64,000 bases of DNA, from the NCBI RefSeq assembly GCF_052065695.1, contig NZ_JBQHTM010000009.1, forward strand, positions 1-64,000, written 5' to 3'. Shown piece after piece: positions 33,830 to 42,796 of this stretch. How positions within the stretch are numbered: the stretch's first letter is position 1; each line of letters begins with the position of its first letter. Position numbers and translations under genes: made by a program. Below the pieces are notes generated by a model that saw nothing but the letters and a program-made list of their open reading frames with translations, did not search any database and was not told the origin of the DNA. The DNA comes from Intestinimonas sp052065695 (lineage in GTDB: Bacteria; Bacillota; Clostridia; Oscillospirales; Oscillospiraceae).

Positions 33830-34405
33830 ATGAAGGCTTTGGGTATGATCGAAACCCGTGGCTTGGTGGCCTCAATTGAGGCAGCTGATGCCATGGTAAA
33901 GGCGGCAAATGTCACTCTGACGTGTAAGGAACACGTGGGCGGCGGCCTGGTGACCGTCATGGTCCGTGGCGACGTCGGCGCCGTGAAGGCGGCAGTCGAT
34001 GCCGGTGCGGCCGCGGCGGAGCGGGTCGGCGAGCTGGTGTCCGTGCACGTCATCCCGAGACCGCATGAGGAGCTCGAGGGCATATTGACGACGCCCGCGC
34101 CGGTCACGCCCACTCCCAAGCCCCCCAAGGAGCCGGAGAAGGTCCAGCAGCCTCCGGTGAGCGAGCCCCACGCCTCCCAGCCTGAACCCCAGCCGGAGCC
34201 CGAGGCCCCGGCGGAGGAAAAGACCGAGGAGGAAGAGGGCGTACAGCTCGCCGAGCTGACGGACGAGGTCCTTGAGGCCATGCCTGTGGTCAAGTTGCGC
34301 TCCGTCGCAAGGAGCGTGGGCCTGGACACCATGACCCGTAAGGAGATCCGGTTCGCCAAAAAAGAGGAGCTTGTGGCGGCCATTCGAGCGTTTCGGGGAC
34401 GTTAA
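33830..34405 (+). CDS. EutK/EutM-like BMC protein with proline-rich linker and C-terminal helical domain
   Basis: This 191-residue protein has three parts. A BMC domain (1-83) is nearly identical to the two EutM copies in this locus. A proline/glutamate-rich linker runs from about 84 to 145. The C-terminal region, about 150-191 (VVKLRSVARSVGL, then RFAKKEELVAAIRAF), resembles a Rho-N or SAP-type nucleic-acid-binding helix pair. EutK of enterics also joins a BMC domain to a C-terminal nucleic-acid-binding-like domain, but the tail here looks different. It could sit in the shell and tether a partner or RNA (inference). Confidence 0.85.
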   Translation: MKALGMIETRGLVASIEAADAMVKAANVTLTCKEHVGGGLVTVMVRGDVGAVKAAVDAGAAAAERVGELVSVHVIPRPHEELEGILTTPAPVTPTPKPPKEPEKVQQPPVSEPHASQPEPQPEPEAPAEEKTEEEEGVQLAELTDEVLEAMPVVKLRSVARSVGLDTMTRKEIRFAKKEELVAAIRAFRGR

Positions 34406-34466
34406 GATCCGCTGAAGATGACGGAATGTCATATGGGAAGCATCCCTCAAGAGGAGAGTTGATCAA

Positions 34467-35951
34467 ATGCAGCTTTACGATAAAGACCTACTATCTATGC
34501 AAGAGGTCCGTGAGCTGGTGGAGGCGGCGAAGGAGGCCCAGCAGGAACTGGCCACTATGACCCAGTCCCAGGTGGACCACATCGTCCGTGCCATTGCCGA
34601 CGCCGGTGTGCGCAACGCCCGGCGCCTGGCCGAGATGGCCAATGAGGATACCGGCTTCGGCAAGGTTGAGGACAAGATCATCAAGAATATCTTCGGCAGC
34701 CGCGGTGTCTATGAGTACATCAAGGACATGAAGACCGTGGGCGAGCTGGAGCGGGACGACGTGAAGAAGGTCCGCACCATCGCCGTGCCGATGGGCGTCA
34801 TTGCCGGTCTGGTGCCCTCCACCAACCCCACCTCTACGACCCTTTACAAGGCGGAGATCGCCATCAAGGCGGGCAACGCCATCGTGTTCTCCCCCCACCC
34901 CACGGCCCTGCGCTGCATCATGGAGACCGTCAAGGTCATCCGGCAGGCCATCGCCGAGGCCGGCGGCAACGAGAACCTGGTCTCCTGCATCACCATCCCC
35001 ACCATGGAGGCCACCGACAACCTGATGCGTCACCGGGATGTGGCCATGATCCTGGCCACCGGCGGCTCCGCCATGGTCCGCGCGGCCTATTCCTCCGGTA
35101 CCCCCGCCATCGGCGTGGGCCCGGGCAACGGCCCCGCCTACCTGGAGAAGACCTGCGACCTGCCCCTGGCGGTCAAGCGCATCATGGATTCCAAGACCTT
35201 CGACAACGGCACCATCTGCGCCTCCGAGCAGTCCATCATCTGCGACGAGGACATGGTTCCCGCCGTCAAGGCCGAGATGGAGAAGCAGGGCGCCTACTTC
35301 CTGGACGACGCCGAGCGTGAGAAGCTGGGCAAGTTTATCCTCCGTGCCAACGGCACCATGAATCCCGAGATCGTGGGCCGCAGCGTGGAGACCATTGCCA
35401 AGCTGGCCGGGCTGGACAAGGTGCCCGCCACCGCCCGGGTCCTGGTGGCCCGTGAGGACGGTGTGGGCCGCGGCCATCCCTACTCCAACGAGAAGCTGGG
35501 CCCCATCCTCGCCTTCTACACCGGCACAGATTACAAGGATGTGTGCGACAAGGTGTGCACCATCCTCCACTACGAGGGCGCCGGCCACACCTTCTCCATG
35601 CACACCAAGAATGACGAGATGGTGGACTACTTCGCCAAGCGAGTACCCGCCTCCCGGATCATGGTGAACACCCCCTCCGCCCTGGGCGGCATCGGCGGCA
35701 CCACCGGCCTCATGCCCGCCCTCACGCTGGGCTGCGGCGCCGTGGGCGGTTCCGCCACCAGCGAGAACGTGGGCCCCATGCAGCTTCTCAATACCCGCAA
35801 GGTGGCCTATGGCCTCAAAGAGCTGGAGGAGATCCGTGCCGACCTGCCTGACTGCTCTGACGGTATCTGCCGTCTGCGCACCAGCGATGTGAGCGAGGCT
35901 GATGTAGAGGACATCGTCCGCAAGATCATGGCCCGGCTCAAGGATCTGTAA
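34467..35951 (+). CDS. eutE: CoA-acylating acetaldehyde dehydrogenase EutE
   Basis: This 494-residue aldehyde dehydrogenase fold has an N-terminal extension MQLYDKDLLSMQEVRELVEA that looks like an encapsulation helix. Catalytic Cys is in DNGTICASEQS, with VPSTNPTSTTLYKAEIAIK and GVGPGNGPAYLE around the NAD site. It converts acetaldehyde plus CoA to acetyl-CoA inside the compartment. AGAGGAGAG precedes the ATG. Confidence 0.95.
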   Translation: MQLYDKDLLSMQEVRELVEAAKEAQQELATMTQSQVDHIVRAIADAGVRNARRLAEMANEDTGFGKVEDKIIKNIFGSRGVYEYIKDMKTVGELERDDVKKVRTIAVPMGVIAGLVPSTNPTSTTLYKAEIAIKAGNAIVFSPHPTALRCIMETVKVIRQAIAEAGGNENLVSCITIPTMEATDNLMRHRDVAMILATGGSAMVRAAYSSGTPAIGVGPGNGPAYLEKTCDLPLAVKRIMDSKTFDNGTICASEQSIICDEDMVPAVKAEMEKQGAYFLDDAEREKLGKFILRANGTMNPEIVGRSVETIAKLAGLDKVPATARVLVAREDGVGRGHPYSNEKLGPILAFYTGTDYKDVCDKVCTILHYEGAGHTFSMHTKNDEMVDYFAKRVPASRIMVNTPSALGGIGGTTGLMPALTLGCGAVGGSATSENVGPMQLLNTRKVAYGLKELEEIRADLPDCSDGICRLRTSDVSEADVEDIVRKIMARLKDL

Positions 35952-35976
35952 GACTGAATTTTAGGAGGAACTATTT

Positions 35977-36264
35977 ATGGCTACTATGCAAGCACTTGGC
36001 ATGATCGAGACCAAGGGTCTCGTGGCCTCCATCGAGGCCGCCGATGCCATGGTCAAGGCCGCCAACGTCACCCTCATCGGCAAAGTCCATGTGGGCGGCG
36101 GTCTGGTGACTGTCATGGTCCGCGGCGATGTGGGTGCCGTCAAGGCCGCCACCGACGCCGGCGCTGCCGCTGCCGAGCGCGTGGGCGAGCTGGTCTCCGT
36201 CCATGTCATTCCCCGTCCCCACGAGGAAGTGGAGTTCATCCTCCCCTCCCTGGATAAGCAGTAA
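35977..36264 (+). CDS. eutM: Shell hexamer protein EutM (copy 1)
   Basis: This 95-residue canonical BMC protein, MATMQALGMIETKGLVASIE followed by KVHVGGGLVTVMVRGDVGAV, forms the hexagonal facet tiles. It starts after TTTAGGAGG. It is nearly identical to the next gene and to the N-terminal domain at 33830. Confidence 0.96.
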   Translation: MATMQALGMIETKGLVASIEAADAMVKAANVTLIGKVHVGGGLVTVMVRGDVGAVKAATDAGAAAAERVGELVSVHVIPRPHEEVEFILPSLDKQ

Positions 36265-36360
36265 CCATTTTCCCCATCCCCTGCGGCGAAGCGGGGGCCG
36301 GGCGGCGTAAGTCGTCCGGTCCCCTGGCCGCCGCCCGGATGGGCATAGGAGTGTATAAAT

Positions 36361-36645
36361 ATGGCTAGTATGCAAGCACTTGGTATGATTGAGACCAAAG
36401 GCCTGGTCGCCTCCATCGAGGCCGCCGATGCCATGGTCAAGGCCGCCAACGTCACCCTCATCGGCAAAGTCCATGTGGGCGGCGGTCTGGTGACCGTCAT
36501 GGTCCGTGGCGATGTGGGCGCCGTCAAGGCCGCCACCGACGCCGGCGCCGCCGCCGCTGAGCGGGTGGGCGAGCTGGTGTCCGTCCACGTGATCCCCCGT
36601 CCCCACGAGGAAGTGGAGTTCATCCTCCCCAGCCTGGAGAAGTAA
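36361..36645 (+). CDS. eutM: Shell hexamer protein EutM (copy 2)
   Basis: This 94-residue BMC protein differs from copy 1 at only a few positions: the third residue (T/S) and the C-terminal end (LPSLEK instead of LPSLDKQ). A 96-bp GC-rich spacer with hairpins separates the copies. Its ribosome site is weak (TAGGAGTG, 36346-36353), so it may be expressed at a lower level than copy 1. Confidence 0.95.
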   Translation: MASMQALGMIETKGLVASIEAADAMVKAANVTLIGKVHVGGGLVTVMVRGDVGAVKAATDAGAAAAERVGELVSVHVIPRPHEEVEFILPSLEK

Positions 36646-36692
36646 GACCGGCGTAAGCCGCATCAAACCTACCGACGGAGGGGGTGAAGCGC

Positions 36693-37511
36693 TTGAAATG
36701 TATCACGGAGGACGCTCTTCGGTGCGAACTTCGGGCAACAGATCCCGAATGTTACGTCGTGCCGGCAGGCAAGATCCTCACCCCGGCGGCCCGGGAGTAT
36801 CTGCAGTCCCGCAAGATCAAGATCGTCAAGGAGGGACAGCAGACCACCCCCAGGATCGTCGCCACGGAGGTGCCGCCCATGCCCGAGGTGACCATGGCAG
36901 CGCCCGCACCCGCGCCCGCACCGGCGCCGGCGCCTATGAAGCCCAAATTCGTGGATTATGAGACCGGTGCCTTCTATATGGAGAAGCCTGAGCACATGAC
37001 TCACCTGGTGGGGAACGTGCTGGTGGTGAAGAACCATCCCCGGATTCTGTTCCGCGGAAAGCTGGACTCGCTGCAAAGCGCGGTGGTCTTGGCCCAGGTG
37101 GACATCCACGACCGGGGAGGCAGCCAGGCCCTCATCGACGACCTGGATGACATCCTGAAGATCCTGCGGGAAATGATGCGCTGCGACGTGCTGGATGAGC
37201 CCTTCCAGATGGACACCATCATCGGACTCACCCACGCGGAGCTGCGGGAGCAGTCCCACGATCCCCAGCGGTTCTTTGGGGTCAAGGCTATGGTCCTGCC
37301 CGACTACACCATGGGACGGGACTTCGCGCTGCTCAACCAGCTGCGCACCGATGTGCGTGAGACGGAAGTGGCGGCGGCCAACGCCTTCCACACCGGCGCG
37401 AAGTACACCCGGGGCGATATCATCGAAGAGCTCAACCGCATGTCCAGTGCCATGCACATTATGATGTGCCGGTATCTGGCTGGACAGTATCAGAGCGGAA
37501 ATAAAACTTGA
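36693..37511 (+). CDS. eutT: Corrinoid adenosyltransferase EutT
   Basis: A 272-residue protein. The TTG at 36693 is preferred over GTG 36684 because GGAGGGGG (36676-36683) sits at proper spacing. The N-terminus MKCITEDALR also aligns with the EutT start. Conserved are PAGKILTPAAREYLQSRKIK, a poly-AP linker (about 70-85), a PduO/EutT adenosyltransferase core and the cysteine-containing REMMRCDVLDEPF. It makes adenosylcobalamin for EutBC. Confidence 0.93.
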   Translation: MKCITEDALRCELRATDPECYVVPAGKILTPAAREYLQSRKIKIVKEGQQTTPRIVATEVPPMPEVTMAAPAPAPAPAPAPMKPKFVDYETGAFYMEKPEHMTHLVGNVLVVKNHPRILFRGKLDSLQSAVVLAQVDIHDRGGSQALIDDLDDILKILREMMRCDVLDEPFQMDTIIGLTHAELREQSHDPQRFFGVKAMVLPDYTMGRDFALLNQLRTDVRETEVAAANAFHTGAKYTRGDIIEELNRMSSAMHIMMCRYLAGQYQSGNKT

Positions 37512-37529
37512 CAAAGGAGCGCCAAACAC

Positions 37530-38348
37530 ATGATGGATCTGGACCGCGTCAACGCCTATATGGCCCGTGTGGAGGAATCGGAGACCAAGACCTTCAAGCC
37601 CGTCAGCAACAAGCTGAAGGTGGGCCTGGATTTGGGCACGGCCTACATCGTCATGGTCGTCCTGGACGAGGAGGATAATCCCATCGCCTGTGAGAAGCAG
37701 GCGGCGCAGGTCCTGCGGGACGGCGTGGTGGTGGACTACTCCGGGGCGCTGCGAATTGTTAAGGAGCTCAAGGCAAAGCTGGAGGAGCGGCTGGACATGG
37801 AGCTGGTGAACTGTGCCATCGCCATGCCCGCCGGGACTGAATCCAGCACAAAGACCCACCAGTACGTGGCAGAAGGAGCGGGATTTGAGGTCACCAATGT
37901 TCTGGATGAGCCCACCGCTGCCAATTCCATTTACCAGATCGAGGACGGTGTGGTGGTGGACATCGGTGGCGGTACCACGGGCCTTGCCATCCTGAAGGGC
38001 GGCAAGGTGGTCCAGATTGAGGATGAGCCCACCGGAGGTACCCACCTCACCCTGGTCCTGGCGGGGAACTTCCACGTCTCTTTCCAGGAGGCCGAGGCCA
38101 TCAAGCAGGATTACTCCCGTCACAAGGAGATCCTGCCGGTGGTGAAGGCAGTGGTGGAGAAGATGGCCTCCATCGTGAACCGGTATATCGACAAGGAGCA
38201 CACCGACGCCATCTATCTGTGCGGTGGTACCTGCTGTCTGACGGGGATCGAGGGCATCTTCGAGAAGGAGACCGGCATCAAGACCATCAAGCCGGCCAAT
38301 CCCTTCCTGGTGACGCCGGCCGGCATCGCCATGAACTGTAAGGTCTGA
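37530..38348 (+). CDS. eutJ: EutJ, actin/Hsp70-like chaperone ATPase
   Basis: This 272-residue ASKHA-family protein has VGLDLGTAYIVMVVLDEE, VLDEPTAANSIYQIEDG (phosphate loop), VVDIGGGTTGLAIL and YLCGGTCCLTGIEG. It matches EutJ, thought to be a chaperone for Eut enzymes, possibly EutA or the lyase. Its exact job is not known. AAAGGAGCG precedes ATG 37530 (ATG 37533 is possible). Confidence 0.93.
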   Translation: MMDLDRVNAYMARVEESETKTFKPVSNKLKVGLDLGTAYIVMVVLDEEDNPIACEKQAAQVLRDGVVVDYSGALRIVKELKAKLEERLDMELVNCAIAMPAGTESSTKTHQYVAEGAGFEVTNVLDEPTAANSIYQIEDGVVVDIGGGTTGLAILKGGKVVQIEDEPTGGTHLTLVLAGNFHVSFQEAEAIKQDYSRHKEILPVVKAVVEKMASIVNRYIDKEHTDAIYLCGGTCCLTGIEGIFEKETGIKTIKPANPFLVTPAGIAMNCKV

Positions 38349-38385
38349 CGAGACCCAATGAATGATTTAGAAAGGAGGGGAAGGC

Positions 38386-39153
38386 ATGGACCATAACGCC
38401 ATCGTGGAAGAGATCCTCCGTCGCGTCGCGCAGAAGATCTCTGAAACGGAAGGAAGCTGCGCCGAGTGCACCGACTGCGGCGGAAAGCCGGGTCTGCTGA
38501 TCCTGACTCAGGATCACGGCACCGACTGTCACGCGACCTTGGAGAACGAGACCCTCAAGGCCCGTTACCACACCGACTGCGCCCTGATGCACCACTACGA
38601 AGTGGACCTGGACGCCTATGAGGCCGTGGTGCTCTTCAATCTGAGCTGTGACGCCATGGCGGCGCTGGCATCCGGCGCCTGCGACACCGCGTATACCCGT
38701 CTTGCCTCCAAAGCCATCCTCTCAGGTAAAAAGGTCTATGTCCCCACCGAAGAGGTGGAGCTGTATCAGTATAGGGAGACGGCGCCCGCCGCTTACTACA
38801 ACATGATGCAGCAGAAGCTGGACCTGCTGGTAGCCTCCGGCGTGGTGATCTGCGCCCAGGCCAGCCTGGAGCAGGTCATCCTGGGCAACGCATCCCCCGT
38901 ACCCGCCGCGGCCGCGCCTGTGTGTGCCGCTGCTCCTGCCGCCCCTGCTCCCGCAGCGCCCGCCCCTGTGGCCGCCTGCTGTGAGGAGAAAGCGGTACGG
39001 ATCGAGAAGCGGGTTCTCACGGAGAAGGATCTCATCGAGGCCAACATGAGCGGGGTTACCAAGGTGCACATCGGTGAGAAGACCATTGTCACCGCGCTGG
39101 CCAAGGACGCCGCCAAGGATCGGGGCATGACTATCGTCCGGGACGAAGACTAA
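38386..39153 (+). CDS. TIGR02536-type ethanolamine utilisation protein with encapsulation-like N-terminus
   Basis: This 255-residue protein begins with an amphipathic helix MDHNAIVEEILRRVAQKI like those of EutC and EutQ, then CAECTDCGG. A flavodoxin/Rossmann-like part follows (LLILTQDHGTDCH, VVLFNLSCDAMAAL, AILSGKKVYVPTEEVE), then an alanine/proline linker (about 170-205). The C-terminal VLTEKDLIEANMSGVTKVHI and TIVTALAKDAAKDRGM resemble the N-terminal segment of EutT-like proteins. This fits the 'ethanolamine utilization protein TIGR02536' family of Firmicute loci, with no proven function. Confidence 0.8.
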   Translation: MDHNAIVEEILRRVAQKISETEGSCAECTDCGGKPGLLILTQDHGTDCHATLENETLKARYHTDCALMHHYEVDLDAYEAVVLFNLSCDAMAALASGACDTAYTRLASKAILSGKKVYVPTEEVELYQYRETAPAAYYNMMQQKLDLLVASGVVICAQASLEQVILGNASPVPAAAAPVCAAAPAAPAPAAPAPVAACCEEKAVRIEKRVLTEKDLIEANMSGVTKVHIGEKTIVTALAKDAAKDRGMTIVRDED

Positions 39154-39219
39154 ACGCGGTTGGACCGCGGGGGAGGGATTCCCTCTTCCGCTGTCCCGCG
39201 TCAAACAGGGGGACAACGT

Positions 39220-39504
39220 ATGAAAGTGGCAAAGGTCATCGGCAACATCTGGGCCACCCGCAAAGAGGAGAAGCTGGCCGGATATAAGCTGCTCATTGTG
39301 CAGCCCATCAACATCCTGGACGGCTCCAAGGATAAGACCCCCATGGTGGCGGCTGACATCATCGGCGCCGGCGTGGGAGAGACGGTGTTGATCGTCGGCG
39401 GGAGCTCGGCCCGGAGCGCTGCCGGGGACATGTCAGTCCCTGTTGACGCCACCGTTGTGGGCATCGTGGACGACCAGGAGATCGATTCCAGCGTTTTGGA
39501 GTAA
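39220..39504 (+). CDS. eutN: Shell vertex protein EutN
   Basis: This 94-residue BMV/CcmL-EutN pentamer protein has MKVAKVIGNIWATRKEEKL, LLIVQPIN and GAGVGETVLIVGGSSAR. Pentamers cap the vertices of the polyhedral shell. The start follows CAGGGGGACAACGT. Confidence 0.96.
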   Translation: MKVAKVIGNIWATRKEEKLAGYKLLIVQPINILDGSKDKTPMVAADIIGAGVGETVLIVGGSSARSAAGDMSVPVDATVVGIVDDQEIDSSVLE

Positions 39505-39561
39505 CAGCCGGTGCCGCCCCGCCAGGGCGGTACATGGCAAAGGGAATAAGGCGGTGAAAGC

Positions 39562-40911
39562 ATGAATCTGACCGAACTCATCAAGGCATCCGGTATTGTT
39601 GGCGCCGGCGGCGCTGGGTTTCCCACCCACGTCAAGCTCAACGCCAAGGCCGAATGCTTTGTGGTCAACGCCGCAGAGTGTGAGCCCCTCATCGAGACTG
39701 ACAAGTATCTGTGCCGCACCTATGCGCCCCAGATCGTAGCCGCGGTGGTGGCAGTGGCCGCCCACCTGGAGGCCAAGCGGGCAGTCATCGCACTCAAAGG
39801 AAAGTATAAGGCTGAGATCGTGGCCTTGTCCGACGCGATCAGGCTGGCGGGCGCTCCCGTGGAGATCTTCGAGATGGGGACCTTCTATCCCGCCGGCGAC
39901 GAGCAGACCATGGTCCAGCAGGTCACCGGCCGGTCGGTACCGGAGCGGGGCCTGCCCCTGGACGTGGGCTGTGTTGTGGACAACGTGGGCACCCTGCTCA
40001 ACATCTTCGACGCCATCCAGGGCCGTCCCGTGGTGGATAAGTTCCTCTCCGTGGTGGGTGAAGTAAAGGCCCCCATCATGCTCCACGTACCCGTGGGCAC
40101 CGCCATCACCGAATGCGTGAAGGCGGCGGAGCCGACCATCACCGACTATGCCCTGATCTTGGGTGGTCCCATGATGGGCAAAGTACTCCTGAGCCAGGCG
40201 GACATTGATGCCGCCGTGGTTACCAAGACCACCGGCAACATCATCGTCCTGCCCAAAGACCACTATCTGTTCAAGCGGGCCACCCTGCCCATGGAGGCCA
40301 TCCGGCACCAGACCCGCAGTGCCTGCATCCAGTGCCGGATGTGCACCGACCTCTGCCCCCGGTACCTCATCGGCCATCAGATCCGCCCCAACCTGGTGAT
40401 GCGGAACCTCTGGCGGGAGCCGGGGATGGAGGACAACGCGGAGTACGAGCGCTGCTTCGGCGACGCGGCCAACTGCTGCGACTGCGGCGTGTGCGAGATG
40501 TTTGCCTGTCCCATGGGCCTTTCGCCCCGGAAGGTGAACCAGTACATCAAGGGCCAGCTCCGCGCCCGCGGCATCCAGGTGCCCCGGAACATGGAACCCC
40601 AGGCCCGGTCCTTCGTGGACCAGCGCCACACCCCCACGGACCGCCTGGTGGCCCGACTGGGGCTCTCCGAGTACTACGGGCTCCACGCCCACGAGTGCAT
40701 GGAGCTCAGCCCCAATGAGGTCTTTATCCCCTTCTCCCAGCACATCGGTAAGCCCGCCAATGTGGTAAAGGCGGTGGGCGACTATGTGGAGCGGGGAGAG
40801 ATCCTGGCCGAGGCCGCCGAGGGACTGTCCGCCAACATCCACGCCAGCATCTCCGGCGTGGTGGTGGAGGTCACCGATAAGGGCGCCCGTATCAGCAGCC
40901 GGAAGGAGTGA
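39562..40911 (+). CDS. RnfC/PduS-like SLBB iron-sulfur flavoprotein (cobalamin reductase candidate)
   Basis: This 449-residue protein has the glycine-rich SGIVGAGGAGFPTHVKLNAK flavin region, PAGDEQTMVQQVTG, an SLBB-type part, and two cluster motifs, CIQCRMCTDLCP and CCDCGVCEMFACP. A C-terminal region (about 370-449) follows. PduS, its close relative, reduces cob(III)alamin and cob(II)alamin for adenosylation by the PduO/EutT type. Here it adjoins eutT, eutN and a PduT-like shell protein, so electron delivery across the shell is inferred. Confidence 0.9.
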   Translation: MNLTELIKASGIVGAGGAGFPTHVKLNAKAECFVVNAAECEPLIETDKYLCRTYAPQIVAAVVAVAAHLEAKRAVIALKGKYKAEIVALSDAIRLAGAPVEIFEMGTFYPAGDEQTMVQQVTGRSVPERGLPLDVGCVVDNVGTLLNIFDAIQGRPVVDKFLSVVGEVKAPIMLHVPVGTAITECVKAAEPTITDYALILGGPMMGKVLLSQADIDAAVVTKTTGNIIVLPKDHYLFKRATLPMEAIRHQTRSACIQCRMCTDLCPRYLIGHQIRPNLVMRNLWREPGMEDNAEYERCFGDAANCCDCGVCEMFACPMGLSPRKVNQYIKGQLRARGIQVPRNMEPQARSFVDQRHTPTDRLVARLGLSEYYGLHAHECMELSPNEVFIPFSQHIGKPANVVKAVGDYVERGEILAEAAEGLSANIHASISGVVVEVTDKGARISSRKE

Positions 40912-40916
40912 GAAGC

Positions 40917-41468
40917 ATGGGAAACGCCAGCAGACTTGCCATCGGCATGGTAGAACTCAACAGCATCGCGCGGGGCATCGAGACCTGCGACTACATGGTG
41001 AAGGCGGCTCAGGTGGACCTCATCCGATCCTCCACCGTCTGTCCAGGTAAGTACATGGTACTCATCGCCGGAGACACCGGCGACGTAAAGGCCTCCATGG
41101 CCGAGGGCATCAAGCGGGGCGGCGAGTGCGTGGTGGACACGCTGACCCTCCCTAATGTCCATCCTCAGGTCATTCAGGCCATCAGCATGACGACCCAGGT
41201 GGAGAAGCCGGGCGCCGTGGGCGTCCTGGAGTTTTACTCCGTGGCCTCCGCCATCACTGCCGCTGACGTGGCGGCGAAAGCGGCCAACATCACCCTCATT
41301 GAAGTCCGCATCGGCTACGCCATCGGCGGCAAGGGTTATGTGACCCTCACCGGCGATGTGGGCGCGGTCCGGGCGGCCGTGGCGGCCGCAGAGCGGGAAG
41401 CGGAGCTCCTGGTGGGCACCACCGTTATCCCGCGTCCTTCCCCCAAGCTGTTCCAGTCTCTGCTTTAA
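40917..41468 (+). CDS. PduT-like tandem BMC shell protein with probable iron-sulfur site
   Basis: This 183-residue protein has two BMC domains (about 8-90 and 96-175): AIGMVELNSIARGIETCDYM, then AVGVLEFYSVASAITAADVA. Cysteine in STVCPGKYMVLIAG is at the position where PduT trimers bind a [4Fe-4S] cluster in the central pore. The start is ATG 40917 behind GGAAGGAGTG, overlapping the upstream gene's end region. Placement next to the RnfC/PduS-like gene supports an electron-transfer pore. Confidence 0.9.
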   Translation: MGNASRLAIGMVELNSIARGIETCDYMVKAAQVDLIRSSTVCPGKYMVLIAGDTGDVKASMAEGIKRGGECVVDTLTLPNVHPQVIQAISMTTQVEKPGAVGVLEFYSVASAITAADVAAKAANITLIEVRIGYAIGGKGYVTLTGDVGAVRAAVAAAEREAELLVGTTVIPRPSPKLFQSLL

Positions 41469-41534
41469 GCCGGAGCTGACAGAAGGCTTCCCAATGGGAG
41501 CAGACCCATTCTGAGAAGAGAAGGAGAGTAAACT

Positions 41535-42767
41535 ATGGATTATAGTGAACTGATTGCTGCTGCTGATCCCAGCATATTTACCGACAGTATCTCCGCATGG
41601 ATCTCTGGTATCTCTATCAACTCCGTCATCATGCTTATCATGATGATCTTCATGCTCGTTGGCGCCATCGACAAAATCCGCGGCAACAAGCTCGGTTATG
41701 GTGAGAAGTTTGAAGACGGCTTCAACGCTATGGGCGGTCTGGCCATGTCCATGGCCGGCGTCGTGGCCGCGGCCCCTGTTCTGTCCATGCTGCTGGGCCC
41801 CATCCTGAAGCCCATCTACGGCATCTTCGGTGCCAGCCCCGCCATGTTCGCCACCACCCTGCTGGCCTGCGACATGGGCGGCTATCCCCTGGCCATGCAG
41901 CTGGCCGGTGAGGACATCGCCATCGGTAACTTTGCCGGCCTGATCCTGGGCACCATGATGGGTCCCACCATCGTGTTCACCATCCCCGTGGCTCTGGGTA
42001 TCATCAAGAAGGAAGACCGCGGCTACCTGGGCGCCGGTGTTCTGGCTGGTATGATCACCATTCCCATCGGCTGCATCGTGGGTGGCCTGATGATGAACAC
42101 CCTGGCTCCTGAGTATCACCTGGGTATCATCACCATCATCCAGAACCTGATCCCCGTCATCATCATCGCTGCTCTGATCGTCATCGGCCTGTGGTGTGCC
42201 CCTGGCCCCATGATCAAAGGCTTCAACGTGTTCGGTACCGGCGTGACCATCGTCATCACCGCCCTCACCGCCATCGCTGTCTTTGAGCAGATCACCGGCA
42301 TCATGTTCCCCGTGTTCCACATCATGGTCGAGAACCCCGCCGATGGTTCCCGTGGTCTGGACAGCGGACTCCTGGTCTGTGGCCAGATCGCCATCGTCCT
42401 CATCGGCGCCTTCCCCATGGTGGAGTGGATCACCCGCACCTTCGGCAAGCCTCTGGAGAAGATCGGTGCCGCTCTGGGCATGAACGAGCAGGGCTCTGCC
42501 GGTATGGTGGCCAACCTGGCCAACAACATCGCGATGTTCAACATCATGGGCGAGATGAACCCCAAGGGCAAGCTGCTGAACGTGGCCTTCTCCGTGTCTG
42601 CCGCCTTCGTGTTCGGCGACCACCTGGGCTTCACTGCCGGCAACAACCCCGACATGATCTTCCCCGTGATCGTTGGCAAGCTGGTGGCTGGTGTTACCGC
42701 CATCATCGTGGCCAATATCCTGGCGCCCAAGCTGCTGTCTAAGATCGAGAACGTGAAGTTTGACTAA
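41535..42767 (+). CDS. eutH: Ethanolamine transporter EutH
   Basis: This 410-residue integral membrane protein has about 10-11 hydrophobic segments. It has the EutH signatures GNKLGYGEKFEDGFNAMGGL, LLACDMGGYPLAMQLAGE and VANLANNIAMFNIMGEMNPK. It moves ethanolamine across the cytoplasmic membrane. GAAGGAGAG precedes the ATG. Codon bias suggests strong expression. Confidence 0.97.
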   Translation: MDYSELIAAADPSIFTDSISAWISGISINSVIMLIMMIFMLVGAIDKIRGNKLGYGEKFEDGFNAMGGLAMSMAGVVAAAPVLSMLLGPILKPIYGIFGASPAMFATTLLACDMGGYPLAMQLAGEDIAIGNFAGLILGTMMGPTIVFTIPVALGIIKKEDRGYLGAGVLAGMITIPIGCIVGGLMMNTLAPEYHLGIITIIQNLIPVIIIAALIVIGLWCAPGPMIKGFNVFGTGVTIVITALTAIAVFEQITGIMFPVFHIMVENPADGSRGLDSGLLVCGQIAIVLIGAFPMVEWITRTFGKPLEKIGAALGMNEQGSAGMVANLANNIAMFNIMGEMNPKGKLLNVAFSVSAAFVFGDHLGFTAGNNPDMIFPVIVGKLVAGVTAIIVANILAPKLLSKIENVKFD

Positions 42768-42796
42768 CTGGCAGCGCGGAAAGGTAAGGAATCGCT

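Noticed and set aside
36265..36360. GC-rich hairpins between the two eutM genes as a possible ANTAR site
   Set aside because: One stem (CCCCTGC/GCGGGGG) closes a six-base loop GGCGAA, but the loop does not match the others, there is no second clear hairpin and there is no terminator T run.
40782..42623. Very long open frame on the strand opposite the RnfC-like gene, PduT-like gene and eutH
   Set aside because: It is antisense to three well-supported genes, is histidine/glycine/aspartate-rich, and has no domain or ribosome site. It is a by-product of the strong GC-rich codon bias of the real genes.
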